From: Pogostemon cablin
Taxonomy: Eukaryota > Streptophyta > Magnoliopsida > Lamiales > Lamiaceae
Length of the DNA stretch: 64,000 bases
Assembly: GCA_023678885.1 (NCBI GenBank)
Contig: CM042955.1
Location: 33,512,088-33,576,087 of the forward strand
Direction of reading: 5' to 3'
Shown here: piece by piece, positions 31,701 to 43,153 of the stretch
Position numbering within the stretch: the first letter of the stretch is position 1
Layout: each line of letters starts with the position of its first letter
Translations under genes and position numbers: made by a program
Notes under the pieces: generated by a model
Database searches by the model: none
Seen by the model: the letters and a program-made list of their open reading frames with translations, nothing else
What the model was told of the DNA's origin: nothing

Positions 31701-33804
31701 CCTCTAAAGTATACATGAATTTATTTTGTGCTTCAATTCTTCTAATCTAATATTATAGATTTTGAAACTATTAGAGTGTGGTGCCACCTATTTCGAATGG
31801 GAATTCATCTTTGAACGACCTGATACATTTAGGGCTTTTGACATACATTTGAATTAGTGGTTACTAACTATTTAGACAGAAATTAATGGGGCTTGGTTGG
31901 ATACGGAAAGAGTGTGAATAGTTATAGACCTGTTTAACTATGATTTTCTAATTGGGTATTTAATTCTCCATCTTAAACTTACTGTTATATTTGTGTCTGT
32001 CAATGCAAATATGTAAAAAATGATGCATTAGTGATAAATTGCTAGTTGTTTCAGTCTTACTTATATACTTTACTCATCTTGAAATTATTCTTGTTTGATG
32101 ACTATTCCATTCTTAGATGCCCAATACTATTTCCTGTGTTCTTTTTATCTTATTATGATTTCTTGTTATTTATCTCTTCGCCCCATTTAAAATTCAATTC
32201 CTATAAGTTTGATGAGTTGCGGTGTACCTATTACTGATATGTTCTTAGCAAATTTCAGAGGTGGAAGGGAAGCACTCTTTCTATGGCAGGAAGCACTCTT
32301 TCTATGCCAGACAGAATCTGCTTGGTCAACTCAGTGATTATAGCTACAGCAGTACATGTGATGATGGTTTACAGGTGGCCTAGATACCTTATAAAAAGAT
32401 TGAAGCTGCATATAGGAATTTTATATGGTCTGGTGATATGAATAAACAAAGCCGTTTCACGATGTCATGGAGCAAGATATGTTTTCCTGAGTCGGAAGGG
32501 AGACTTGGAATTAGGTCACTGAGAGCAACTAATGAATCCTATATCATGAAGCTTTCATGGGATATCATGGATGGAGATGGGGCCTTGGCTATGATCAAAG
32601 GTCGTTGGTTTGATGAGAGCAGGATGAGAGGGTACACGGTCTCTTCTATTAGAGGGGCTTGTGTAACACACATCAACAGACTGAAGGCAGATGAAGTCTG
32701 GGTTGCAGGTTACAACTCCAAAGTCAGGTTTGGCTTGACAATTGGATTGGAAAGTCCATTGCTGATATGGTGGAGATTCCGCAAGAATTTCGATATTGTT
32801 TTGATGACACCATAGGAGATTATTTCTATGATGGATGCTGGCACTTTACTGAAAGTTTTACTAACACTTATTCTCATATTGTGGAGGCCATTCTAACTAC
32901 TAGAATGTCTCCAAGTCTTGATGATTGCAGGCTTTGGAGTAAATCGTTGCGAGGAAAGGTTACATCAAAGATTGCTTACATGCACACAAGGCAATCGTTT
33001 CTGCACAAAAATTGGGGTCATGGATATGGGCGAGCTTCATTCCCCCACGATAGTCTATTACAGCTTGGAAGGTGATTTCTGAAGTCCTTACTATTTGGGA
33101 GACCCTTAGATATAGGGGTTTCCATGGTCCATCGAGATGTTACATATGCAAGCATGCAGAGGAGACTATGGATCATATTTTCCTTGAATGCCAGGTTTCA
33201 TTAGAGATTCTCAATAGGATACTAGCTGGATTTTCTTATGGGGTGACAATGAACTTGGAGCAATCGTTCTTGGAATTTTTTCTACAAGCTATTTCAATCA
33301 CGGAGAGCAAGCAGATTTCAGCAATTTAGAGACTAGCTTATAGTTTCCTACTCTTGGATTATATGGCATGAAAGAAATGTCATGATGTATGAGGGATACA
33401 CAGATGAGCTCCATGATAAGCAGGTGAGACCTTCACAAGTGGCGGCTACACTTATAGCGTTGATAAGGGAAGATAATGGGCTGAGTATGGGGACTATGCA
33501 CAATACGATGGCCGATTTCAACACCTTGAGATACTTCAGAATAAAGGAAGTGCCAAAAAAACTCCAAGGGTCATACAGGTTAAATGGATACCGCCTCCGG
33601 CAGGATTTGTAAAGGTGAATGTTGATGGATATGTAGGAGGTGTCCCAGGAGTGATGTCGGGTAGAGGGCTCTTTCGTAATAGCTGATGATTCTTCATGGG
33701 AGGATTCAGCTTGGGTTTCGGACATGGATTTGCTATGGAGGTTGAACTGGTGGCTACATATTTAGCTGTCGAGCTTGCATCTGAGAAGGGGTGGAATTGG
33801 TTAT
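28780..33804 (+). pseudogene. LINE-A ORF2: endonuclease, reverse transcriptase, zf-RVT and start of RNase H, decayed
   Basis: The endonuclease is seen from VLFWNVRGVGGKP (near 28792) through the LAEPK Glu, LIGDFNSVMGS (29170), RASRIDRVLVDDGF and the YESDHTPI His (29430). The RT runs from about 29825 with SADSAPGPDGFGGSFYQKCW, the DYRPINLCN block, FKIDIRKAFNTLRWDF, KQGDPLFSLLFC and FYADDIVLFCQGD (30818). After the CACTA insertion, FQRWKGSTLSMAG resumes at about 32250, then WSKICFPESEGRLGIRSL and the zinc-binding CYICKHAEETMDHIFLEC (33140). RNase H starts near 33595 (VKVNVDGYVGG). Stops and shifts occur near 29127, 29150, 29520, 29700, 30590, 30745, 30925 and 33680, and a 21-bp tandem duplication lies at 32270-32311. 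No initiator ATG is visible. Confidence 0.9.
31058..32224. mobile_element. non-autonomous CACTA (En/Spm) element inside LINE-A
   Basis: It begins with the canonical CACTACAAGAAAA at 31058. The right end GAGTTGCGGTG at 32224 is a degraded version of the expected TTGTAGTG. TAC flanks both sides (31055-31057 and 32225-32227). Skipping the element and one TAC lets LINE reading continue (EIVPITDMFLA, then KFQRWKG after one lost base). Subterminal AATGAGAGG / CCTCTCATT words recur at about 31134-31230. The interior (31380-31520) is GC-richer and leader-like, perhaps a captured gene end; no transposase is seen. Confidence 0.78.
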
Positions 33805-35819
33805 TATTGAGAGTGGAAATTAGCGTGTTTGAGTGTCCAATTTAACACCTTTTTGATGAGAATTATTGTTATATATTAGCACAAGTGTCTTATATTCAAT
33901 ATATGTGAGAAAAAGGTACACTTGAGGTGTTTTATTATGTTTTAGGTGGAAAAGGATGAAAAGTGCAAAGTTGGAGAAAAGGTGCAATTTGTGCAAGAAT
34001 GCGGAAAACGCACATCTAACTTTCATAATTTTCTGTGTTGTTGTAGAGATCAAAACTATTCGTGTGATACATGATTGGAAAGCCACTGAAATGAGGGTTG
34101 ATTTGGCGTAAAGAACACCTTAATCGGATTCCAAATGAGGAAGTTATGATCGAAATGGTGACGTCGCACGAGCTGTGCCGAACAGAATTGCTGTGCTATT
34201 TTCCATGGCTTGCATTCAAATCTTGGAGTTTTCTTATGTTCATTATATGGATAGAAATCCAAGAAAGAGAGGATCGTGTGAGCACAAGAATCACTTAAAT
34301 TGAAGCTCGGATGTGGAAGTTATACATGAAACGGTAAGATTGCGCAAGATAATTCGACCACAAAATATGAATTTGACCTGACCATGTGGTCGAATCCTGG
34401 TTGAATTGGACGGCAAAAGAAGCAATTCGACCACGACACCTCAATTCAACCTGCTGTGCTGGACGAATCCAGTACCTGAAGCTCGAATCCAGTGTCTGAA
34501 GCTTCCAGTAGGGTGATTCGACCTACAATTCGCCAGGGGAGGTGAATTTGACCTAGCTTCGTGGTCGAATTGACATGCGAAAACTTACCATATCCGTATT
34601 TTTACACTCTCAATGCATGTGATCACTCAAAAAGCCCATTCCAAGGCCTATAAGGAGAGTTTACAAGTATAAATGGGGGTGTAGATCACACCATTAGGAG
34701 AAAAAAAAACAAGTGAGCCATAAGAGAAGCCACAACCATACCACACCCCACAAGGGGGGTTCACCCCCCAACCATAATCCACATCCTTTCCTCCATCCAT
34801 CCATCACTTTGAAGATTCGTCTGTAGAATTAAGAGGAGGATTCAAGACGTAGGAGGACGCGACGACTCCCACATCTAGAGTTTTATTCATTTTCTAATTT
34901 ATCTTGTAATTTTCCGGACTACGGATAAGATCTATCCAACACCCATGATTGTTCTTCGTAACATCAAGGGCTAGAGCCTTTTTGGTAGAACTAGGGTTGT
35001 GAAGGTTTATACCAATTAATTGAACTTTTGTGTGTAAACTCCATACAACACTACTTGTGGATTTATTTTATATATGATTATACTTTCTTAATCCATATTC
35101 ACGGTCGTTTTGTGCATCTTCAATTGGTATATAGAGTCTGAATATATATCTTGGTTGTAAATTGAGTGCGTTCACCGCTGAACATGATTCCATGTTATGA
35201 TTCTAAGTGAGGGGACTCTGAAGCTTTATTAAAACTGTCATATATGAATGTTTATTAATTAAATTGAATTCGGGTTAGTAAGCAAGATAAAGAGGATAAT
35301 TTTATAGTACCTATAAAGGGAGATCATATCGGGTTAGAGTACCAATCGGCCAGGGAAATAATTGATACTGATAGTACCTAGAAAGGGGGGGTGGAATTAT
35401 ATCTCTTGCTCCGAGGTTATTCACATGTGTTACACGCATGTTTACTTGTGTCTATAGAGTAGATATGCATGGTTTAGTGATGCGTCCATATTCCACAAGG
35501 CAGAGTCAGACATCAACACACGGAAGAAAAATTAGTGCGTGAAACTGAATTATCCTAGAGCTACCTATTCTCCTACTTGATCCACTTTCGTATTCTTCAA
35601 GTGACTTTATTTTATTTGTTATTTTAATTTCTTGTTTAGTTGTTTAATAATTCTAAACCTCAACTATATTGCCATAATCGTCTTAATTAATTTAGATAAT
35701 AATTAAATTGATAATACACCGTCCTTTGGGTTCGATATTCACTTGGTCGCTTGCTTAAGCTGCAATTAATATTCTTAATACTTGGGGATTAATTTTGCAT
35801 GCAAAGAAAATGCGCATCA
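33805..35819 (+). repeat. element 1, 5' LTR
   Basis: This 2015-bp copy pairs with 49533-51540 with few differences. It contains many ATTCGACC / GGTCGAAT words (about 34358-34575), a poly-purine/C-rich stretch near 34745, and a block at 35304-35388 with three TAGTACC...GGG motifs shared with elements 3 and 4. Confidence 0.93.
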
Positions 35820-35825
35820 AGTTCT

Positions 35826-35842
35826 TGGCGCAGTTGCCGGGG
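35826..35842 (+). other. element 1 primer-binding site (Asp-tRNA type)
   Basis: TGGCGCAGTTGCCGGGG lies six bases after the LTR end. It differs at one position from the TGGCGCCGTTGCCGGGG site of plant elements primed by tRNA-Asp. Confidence 0.8.
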
Positions 35843-35973
35843 ATGGCTGTTATTATTAGTTTATTATTTCTAGTTTGATTAAGACTTCTATTTGTGATTA
35901 TTTATTTCTATCTAACCTTAAATTTTTCTGAGGTACTTGTGCACTAGGAAAAGGAAAGGAAGGAAAGGAAGAA

Positions 35974-37165
35974 TGATAAGTCATAATTTTACAACATTAT
36001 TTTAGATGAATTTATATATATTTATGTGAGTTGTGAATTATTTAGTGTAATTACGACTTATTTATATTTTATACACTTGAACTTTAATTATTTTATTTCT
36101 TATTAATACAGGCAAAAAATAAGAGAAATTATACAGTTACCATAATTTATTTTGTGGACTGTTACAATAATTTTAATTGTTGGAAATAAAGAGTTGACCA
36201 AGTAAAATAAGGGGAGATTTGACTTGAAATTAAGGAGAGATCTGATTTGAAGAGCCTAAGAAAACTTATTAAAGGGAGATTGGAGATACAATGAACCTGG
36301 ACACTCACGTTGGGAAGGGCAAGGCAGATTGGGAGAAGGCTCCATCATGAAGAACATATCGGTTTATCATTTTTATTTTTAGATTTAATTTTAATTATGT
36401 AATTTAGTTTCTAGTCCGAGGGTTGTGAACCTCCCATGAATTATTTATTTTATTGTTTTGAATTTTATATTGCAAACTTTTATATAAATTTATTCTATTA
36501 CATGCTTTGATGTTCTTAATAGCACTTTGATATTTATTTTAGTCTGGCCATCTAATTTAATTATTTAATTGCTTAACGCTATTTCGTGATCCATAATCCG
36601 TAATTGTTGTGAGGAGTGAATTAAGTAGCAAATAGAGATAATTCCCTCTAGGTGTAATATGATCTAGGTTGTATGATTCCTAGCCGGTTTTCGTAGCCTA
36701 GTAATTCTATGTTTGGAGTCTTAATGCATTTGCGAGTTCGAATCCATAGGGTCACTTGTAAATAGTTCAATTTAGTGGTCGTACCCTAATTGATGATCTT
36801 AAGAACATTCGGGTTAATTTGGTCGTACCATTAGCCTAGGGATTTGAGTTTGTATAATTATTTGCATGTTTAATTCTTGCGATTTTATGAATTAGGATAT
36901 GGGAGGGGATCAAATCCTTGGACTAGGTTGTTATTTTATTTGTTCTATTATTTAATTTTATGTTTGCTATTTTAATTATTTATTTCCATGTTACTAGTTG
37001 TTAGAATCCAATCCATCCCCCCATTGTTACTTTAGAAACACGTTAAGTTCAATTGAAATTCGATTACTCCCTGTGGGTTAGACCCTTACTTAGCCTACTA
37101 CATTCTTAGTGGGTTTGTTTGGAAAATTATAAATCTTATTTTTGGGTGCCGGCGATAGCACATCA
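35974..37165 (+). repeat. element 2, 5' LTR
   Basis: The 1192-bp repeat is nearly identical to 44617-45807; only scattered substitutions are visible by eye, so insertion was recent. Confidence 0.93.
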
Positions 37166-37170
37166 AATTT

Positions 37171-37187
37171 TGGCACCATTGCCGGGG
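37171..37187 (+). other. element 2 primer-binding site
   Basis: TGGCACCATTGCCGGGG lies five bases after the LTR, again of the Asp-tRNA type with two differences from TGGCGCCGTTGCCGGGG. Confidence 0.75.
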
Positions 37188-37350
37188 AGTAATCCCGAAT
37201 TTTATTGAATTTTTTGTATTTTTAATTTATTTTTTTGAATTTTGCCCAGCAGTGCACTGACACTGATCCCTTCAGTGTCAGGTCTGCCCTGTTCTGATTT
37301 TTTTGATTTTTTGAGTTTAATCAATTTCTCCCCTAGTAGGTTTGCTTCTA

Positions 37351-38166
37351 ATGGATCGATATCATGGTTATTATGGTCAGAATGTTCAGCCATGTAGAGT
37401 TTGTGCAACCACACTCCATTCCACTCATGATTGCCCATCCTTGATTAATAGATTAGCGGTGAGAAAAAGAGATGAATATTCGAGTGCGAATCAACAAAGA
37501 AATTGGAATGATCAACCATATGTCAACACTTTCAATCAAGGGTGGCATAACCCTCATAGTCCCCGATATGTGGACCACTATCATAATCAACCCCACAATT
37601 TTCAAAGTCATGGCTACTATGAGCAAATACCTCAATCCTTCAATAATAGTGAATGCTAATATGAGGATAATGTATATTATGGTGATGAACAAAGTTTGAG
37701 GGCTTCATTAGAGTCCTTGTTGAACCGGATGGAAATTAATAATTTGATATTTCAATAAGGAACCCAATTGAGTCTTTGGAATTTGGAGCGATAATGTAGC
37801 AAATTAGGGATTGAGGTTGAACGTTTGGTGGCACAACAAAGTGTAAACCAAGAGGAATATCATGAGGAGACCACCCAAGATGAGAATTTTGAGAAGGAGA
37901 CCAAAATTGAGGAGGTTGAGTGTGCTGAAAATTCTGCAGAATTTTTGCAGAAAATTCAGACTGCAGAAACTGACACTGAAGCCTTCAGTGTCAGTTCTGC
38001 TGAAAACGAAAATCATGTAAAATCATCTGAATCTGTTTCTATTCATTCTGATATTTTTTCATCTCCATACAGGTTGGAAGAGGTTGCTGATCCTCAAGTA
38101 AATGAGACATTAGAAGTTTTTTGCATTGAAGAGATTAAAGATCCTTTTCTTGAGGCGATCAAATAA
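37351..38166 (+). pseudogene. element 2 gag remnant with CCHC knuckle
   Basis: An ATG at 37351 opens a frame with CRVCATTLHSTHDC (C-X2-C-X4-H-X4-C) near its N-terminus, followed by an Asn/Gln/His/Tyr-rich stretch typical of the Athila gag C-terminal part. TAA closes it at 37657-37659. Further stops occur near 37758 and 37794, after which a Glu-rich open frame (37825-38166) continues to TAA. The capsid domain that normally precedes the knuckle is missing. Two copies of the TGACACTGA hairpin lie at 37258 and 37971, the second inside the Glu-rich frame. Whether any of this is translated is unknown. Confidence 0.6.
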
Positions 38167-38305
38167 TTTTCTGTGGAGCTTAACATGTTAAGGCTGACCA
38201 AGAACCATATAATTTCGAAGGGAGAGAACACTTCTCGCAACTAATAAGATCATTATATTGGTTTGAATATTTTACTCCTATTACATGAAAGGGAAGTGAA
38301 CGTTG

Positions 38306-38350
38306 AGCCAACGACGTTAAGAAAAGGCGCTTGTTGGGAGGTAACCCAAC
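38306..38350 (+). other. element 2 GACGTTAA motif and GGGAGGTAACCC hairpin
   Basis: GACGTTAAGAAAAGGCGCTT leads into GTTGGG-AGGTAA-CCCAAC (38333-38350), a perfect 6-bp stem with a 6-base loop. Element 4 has the same layout at 57213-57248 with a different but still paired stem. Confidence 0.7.
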
Positions 38351-38559
38351 TTAGATTTTTATTTTTTTATTTTTAATTTTATTTTCTTAATAAATAATCT
38401 TGTTCTTTTGGTGTGTGCTTGTTTGTAGGTTGGAGTAAAGCAACAATGGTGTTGGTGATATTTTTGGAGAAGAGAAAAAAATCCAACATATGGTCAATTC
38501 ATGAGCTTCATTCGGTGACTTCTTTCCACTCTTATACTTGATTTTCCCTTGAATTTTAT

Positions 38560-40044
38560 TGTTGTTTGTTTACTTGAGGGCAAACAAAATAATTAGGTGT
38601 GGATAGGTTTGGTGTGTTGAGTGGTGTTTGAAGTTGCAATATTCTTGGTTTTCCATGTGCATATAATAATTCATTTAAGATCATATGTTTACACTTGTGC
38701 ACATGTGAAGTTGGTGTTGGATTTATGGTAAAAATGTGCATTTGATATGTGAAATTTTTAGCATGACAAAATAGTTAGATTTGATATATCTATACTTGTG
38801 AGTTGTTGGATTTGTCTTATTTATTTTGTGACAAATGTGGAATAATTTTTTGTTTGAGAATTCATGGCAAAATTACAAACTCTATACAAGCTCTATATTT
38901 TTCTTGATTGAGTGCAAATTGAACTTGATATGTACATTCTAGAACTTGCTCCTTGAATACATTTTGAGATTTTACATTTGAGCATGTGTACTTAAATTAT
39001 AAAGGCACCTAGGCAAGCCGTATTTTGGCCTTCTTTTTACCTAACTAATCATATAAATCTTTTAGGAGAGCCAAGTTGAGCCTAACATTTTCTTTGATGA
39101 ATGAGCATATCAATTTAGCCATGTTCCATTTCTTTCTTGAACTCTTCCATTTGAACCTCCTACTATTTTGCATATTGTGGAATTCATTGAAAAATATTTG
39201 TTGTGATTAGATTTATGATGAAAGGGAGATGATGGTTGAGAAAAAGAAGAAAAAAAATGGAGAAAGAAAAAAAAATGGAGAAAGCAAAAAAGAATGGAGA
39301 AAGGAAAGAAAAAAAAGGAAAAGAAAAGGAAGAATGGAAGATTGAAAAAAAATGGTTGAAAAAAATAAGAGAAAAGAAATTGGAGCTGAAAAAAAAGAAA
39401 CAAAGCTGGAAATTATAGCAGAATTTTTCTGTAAAGACACTGAACCCTTCAGTGTTGGCTCTACTTTTCGAAATTTTAAGAAGAAACAGATATGGGTAGG
39501 GAGATATACTGATAAAAATCAGAGATTTTATCAAAAGAAAATGAAGAAGTGGATGTGGAAAAAAATGAGAATGGCAAGATGTATCCCTTTGATGTACGTT
39601 TTATATGATTAACACAATTTGCAAAGTGGTAAATTTAGTCTTTCTAATCCTTTTCATCCCACCTTATCCCAAGCCCCATTACAACCATTTTAAAGTCCTT
39701 TTGATATTTGCACAATATTCATTGAACTTGGTGGAGATTTGATTTGGGAGCAAGCCCATGGTAATGTCTTATCTTGTTTAATTTTGAGTGTTTTGCTACC
39801 CATTACATATACTTGAGCGCTATTGAGCGAAACCATTGTGAGGCCATGAATTCTTAAGTTCATTTATTCTACATAAGTTGCAAGATTTTTGTGAGGCATT
39901 CTATCACTCATTTGTATTTGGTGCACCTTATTTGGTCTCTTGGAAGTGTCACCGTTTTGCTATCACTTGCACATGATTATCATTTTTCCTTATGCCTTGT
40001 TTTAGTCTTGTTTTGCTTGAGGACAAGTAAAGGTTTAGGTGTGG
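38560..40044 (+). other. element 2 non-coding 3' module with internal and terminal G-rich tracts
   Basis: The module is bounded by TAATTAGGTGTGGATAGG (from about 38590) and the terminal GGTTTAGGTGTGG (40032-40044). A purine-only-like stretch occupies 39229-39405. Hairpins precede both tracts: TTGTTTAC/GCAAACAA with one mismatch (about 38567-38588) and TTTGCTTG-AGGA-CAAGTAAA (40012-40031). No credible protein is encoded; Phe- or Lys-rich frames across the purine tract are compositional. Confidence 0.6.
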
Positions 40045-41495
40045 TGATTGGTCGTTAATAGTCCAGGCGACCAAGCAACAAAATATCGAACCCAAGGGAA
40101 TTTAGGATTTGTGGCCTTCAAGTTATAGTCTCGTATTAGTTAGGGACGACCGAGAAGAAAGATAATAAAAACAAGAAAAGAAACTAATTACAATATTTTT
40201 GGAATTTTCAATGCAAAGGAAATCTTCATGATGCAATTCAAATGGATCAATCATGTAACACATCTAATTGCCTCCCAATTTAAGCTATCATAGTAAGAGC
40301 GATCACTATTTTCACCTAAACTCTCTCTCGAGATGAAGAGGATGTAGGCCCTTACAAAGACCCCAAAGTAGCACATAGGATCGATACCATAGTGAACACC
40401 TCCCAATAGGTACTAATTACACGTAGAGTTCCCTAAAAGGTACTAAATCATAGGTAATATTCCCTTTCTAGGTACTATGAATTCACTAAGGTTGGGTTCC
40501 CCTCACTAGATTAATTGACCTCTCGATCTAACCTCTCTAGTGTCCACTTATGTATTTCTAAACATGAGAGGTCATCTCCAACTCTTCCCACATTAATCCA
40601 CATAACCCACATGATGAAATGATTAAATTAATTCCTAAAACACATAATTGAACTCTCGTTCTAACCACATGCACTAGATAATTAACCACACAAATCAAAC
40701 ATATAGATTAAACAATTAAGCATCCATAAATGAAACTAATCAAAGCCAAGATTGCAATTTAAATAATATCACAAATTAATCCATAATCTAAACATCACTT
40801 AAACATCCAAAACATAGAAAATAAAAAGATAATAAGTAGGATTAGATTACATCTTAATGAAGTTTTACATCCATGAGGATCATCCTTTCCTTGGTGTCCC
40901 CACCTTCTTGGAAAACAATAAAATCATAATCTAGAAAAAATATTTAAACTACGGACGGATCCCTCACCCCGAAAGGGGGAGGGATCTCAACTATGGAGGT
41001 CTTACTTAAAAGCCCTCTCAACTATTGAATCTTAGAAATGATTCAATTTAATGGAGAATTTAATGGTTGAGAATTGGTCCATGGTGGCTTTCATGGAAGA
41101 GGGTATTTATAGTAATAAAGATGAGAGAAATTTGAGTGAGTTTTCAATGTGGGACAAGTGGGTTCATATAGTGGTAGAGTGAGAGGAATTTGAAGTAAGT
41201 AATCAATGTGGGATAATTTAGCTCATGGGACAAAAAATGAGATTTATAACAAAATTTCCTTTGGCCCGTTCTTGCTCGTTTCAACTCCAAATCGAGCTCC
41301 GTTTTCTCCCACATCTTCCTCTTCACTTGTAGAATCCATTTTTATCAAAATCACCCATTTTTCTGCAAAAATAAATAAAAATACCTTTCTCCAAATAATC
41401 AAGCAATTAATAGTATTTTCATTAAAATCATGCTCAATTATTAAATTAAAGCCACAAAAATCCACTTAAAATCTAGGTGAATTTCACAACGATCA
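40045..41495 (-). repeat. element 3, 3' LTR (left copy)
   Basis: A 1451-bp repeat ending ACAACGATCA on +. Contains the three-fold TAGTACCT motif block (40405-40490, minus strand) shared with elements 1 and 4. Open frames at 41206-41469 are duplicated in the other LTR and are not genes. Confidence 0.93.
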
Positions 41496-41513
41496 AACCC
41501 CCAAACTTAAAGT

Positions 41514-41533
41514 GTTGCTCGTCCTCGAGCAAC
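41514..41533 (-). other. element 3 hairpin before the polypurine tract
   Basis: A perfect 8-bp stem GTTGCTCG/CGAGCAAC with a TCCT loop on + (AGGA on the element's sense strand) stands next to the tract read as TTTAAGTTTGGGGGTT on minus (41496-41511). Confidence 0.8.
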
Positions 41534-43134
41534 AAAAGAAAAGAAAGAACGAGGAGGGGAATTCACCTAGAATTGAATCAAGATATCAATGAGATTGAGT
41601 CACTTCAAAGCTATTTCAATTCAATCAAAACAAGCGACAAGATATCAATTTAAATGCATAGAAATTAAATTTAGGAAATATGCAAGCAAGTGAGACTTTC
41701 ACTACTCCTCTCTAGATTTTGCTTTTCACTCTCACACTCAAGGGGTGTATGGGAGAAGTGTATACTCTCAAAAATCAATTCAAATGTATGTCATTACCAT
41801 ATGCTTGCCAAAGGTCTAAACTCTCTACCACTTGTATGTGTTAATTATTGAATCAAAAAGGTCTTTAATGGGGTTGTAATGTAGGCTCTTTGGTCTTGGG
41901 TAGGAAAATTTAGGAAAAGTAAGCTCAAGATTAGTAGAGAATTTAAGTTGATTGATCACTTCAACTCTTATCCACTCTTTTTCTCTTTTCAACTCAAGAA
42001 AAATGTAATTTTCCATCCAACACACTAACGAACCATTTTTCTTTTTTTTTCTTCCACTATTGAGTTTTTTTTTTCCTCTCTTTTCCACAATGGCTCTCTT
42101 TCCATTTTTCTATTAGAGCTCCTTTATGCTTCTTTTATACAAGCTTTACTCAATTTTTTTCTTCTTTTCACACAACCTCCATTTTTTCTTTTTCATCTTT
42201 TCTCCCTCTTTTCTAGTACTTTCACCATTTTTCTCTTTTCAAACTCTCTTGTAAGCTCAATTCAACCACTTCATCCCCATTAATCCTCTACTAATCGACA
42301 AAGGTGATTAGGATATAAAATATGGATAAAAATGGCTAAATTTGTAGGTTGCCAAAGAAATAAGGATAATAAGCTCAAAGGGGCAAACTTCGAAATAATT
42401 TCATTTGGTAGGATTAATTTGGCTAAGTGACTTGTCAACACAAAGATGGCCTTAAATCATTTCCAACAATCTTCACACACGTGCAGTTTCAAGAAGACAC
42501 AATGGCAAGTTCTAGAATGTACACAAAAGAATGATGCACTCAAGAAAGGAAAAACCATTTGATATTACGATTTAATGGCTCAAAAAGCTCACGGACTTGT
42601 AGTAGTGAAAGAAACACAAAACAAGCACAAACCATAACTCAACAAGTACATAAGTAAAAATCCATCTCGTCACAAGTTTCAACTAAATATCATAGTTTCA
42701 AAATTTCTCACAATGAAGCACGAGAGAGCCAAGAAAGATTTCTCCTTATGGAAAGCAAAAGAAAGCAAGAAAAGCACAAAAAAAAAACAACAAAAAAAGG
42801 AGAAAATACGTGCCAAAAAAAAGAGTAAGGACTTAAACGTGCGCCGGTGCAATATGATCAAGTAGGAGTTCATTGATGCAATTTTTTTAATTCAAACCGT
42901 AGAAAAGTCAAGTAACAAAGAGAACATACCCCCAAACTTAAATTAGGCAAAGTCGAATTTAAGTTGAGAAGATGTGCGTTACCTCAATTTGCACCACTCC
43001 TTTGCTCTTCAAGGCCAATACCATGGTACCACGCTTTCGTCCCTACAAACACAACCATAAAAAAAAACAAATCAAATAAAAATGTCCCTATCCTAGCACT
43101 CAACGAAACCCGAAGTCACAAATACAACTAAATT

Positions 43135-43151
43135 CCCCGGCGACGGCGCCA
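43135..43151 (-). other. element 3 primer-binding site
   Basis: On the minus strand TGGCGCCGTCGCCGGGG, one base different from the Asp-tRNA type site, directly inside the right-hand (5') LTR. Confidence 0.82.
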
Positions 43152-43153
43152 TT

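Noticed and set aside
39184..39534. Phe/Ser-rich frames on minus and Lys/Glu-rich frame on +
   Set aside because: Compositional products of the purine-rich strand in element 2.
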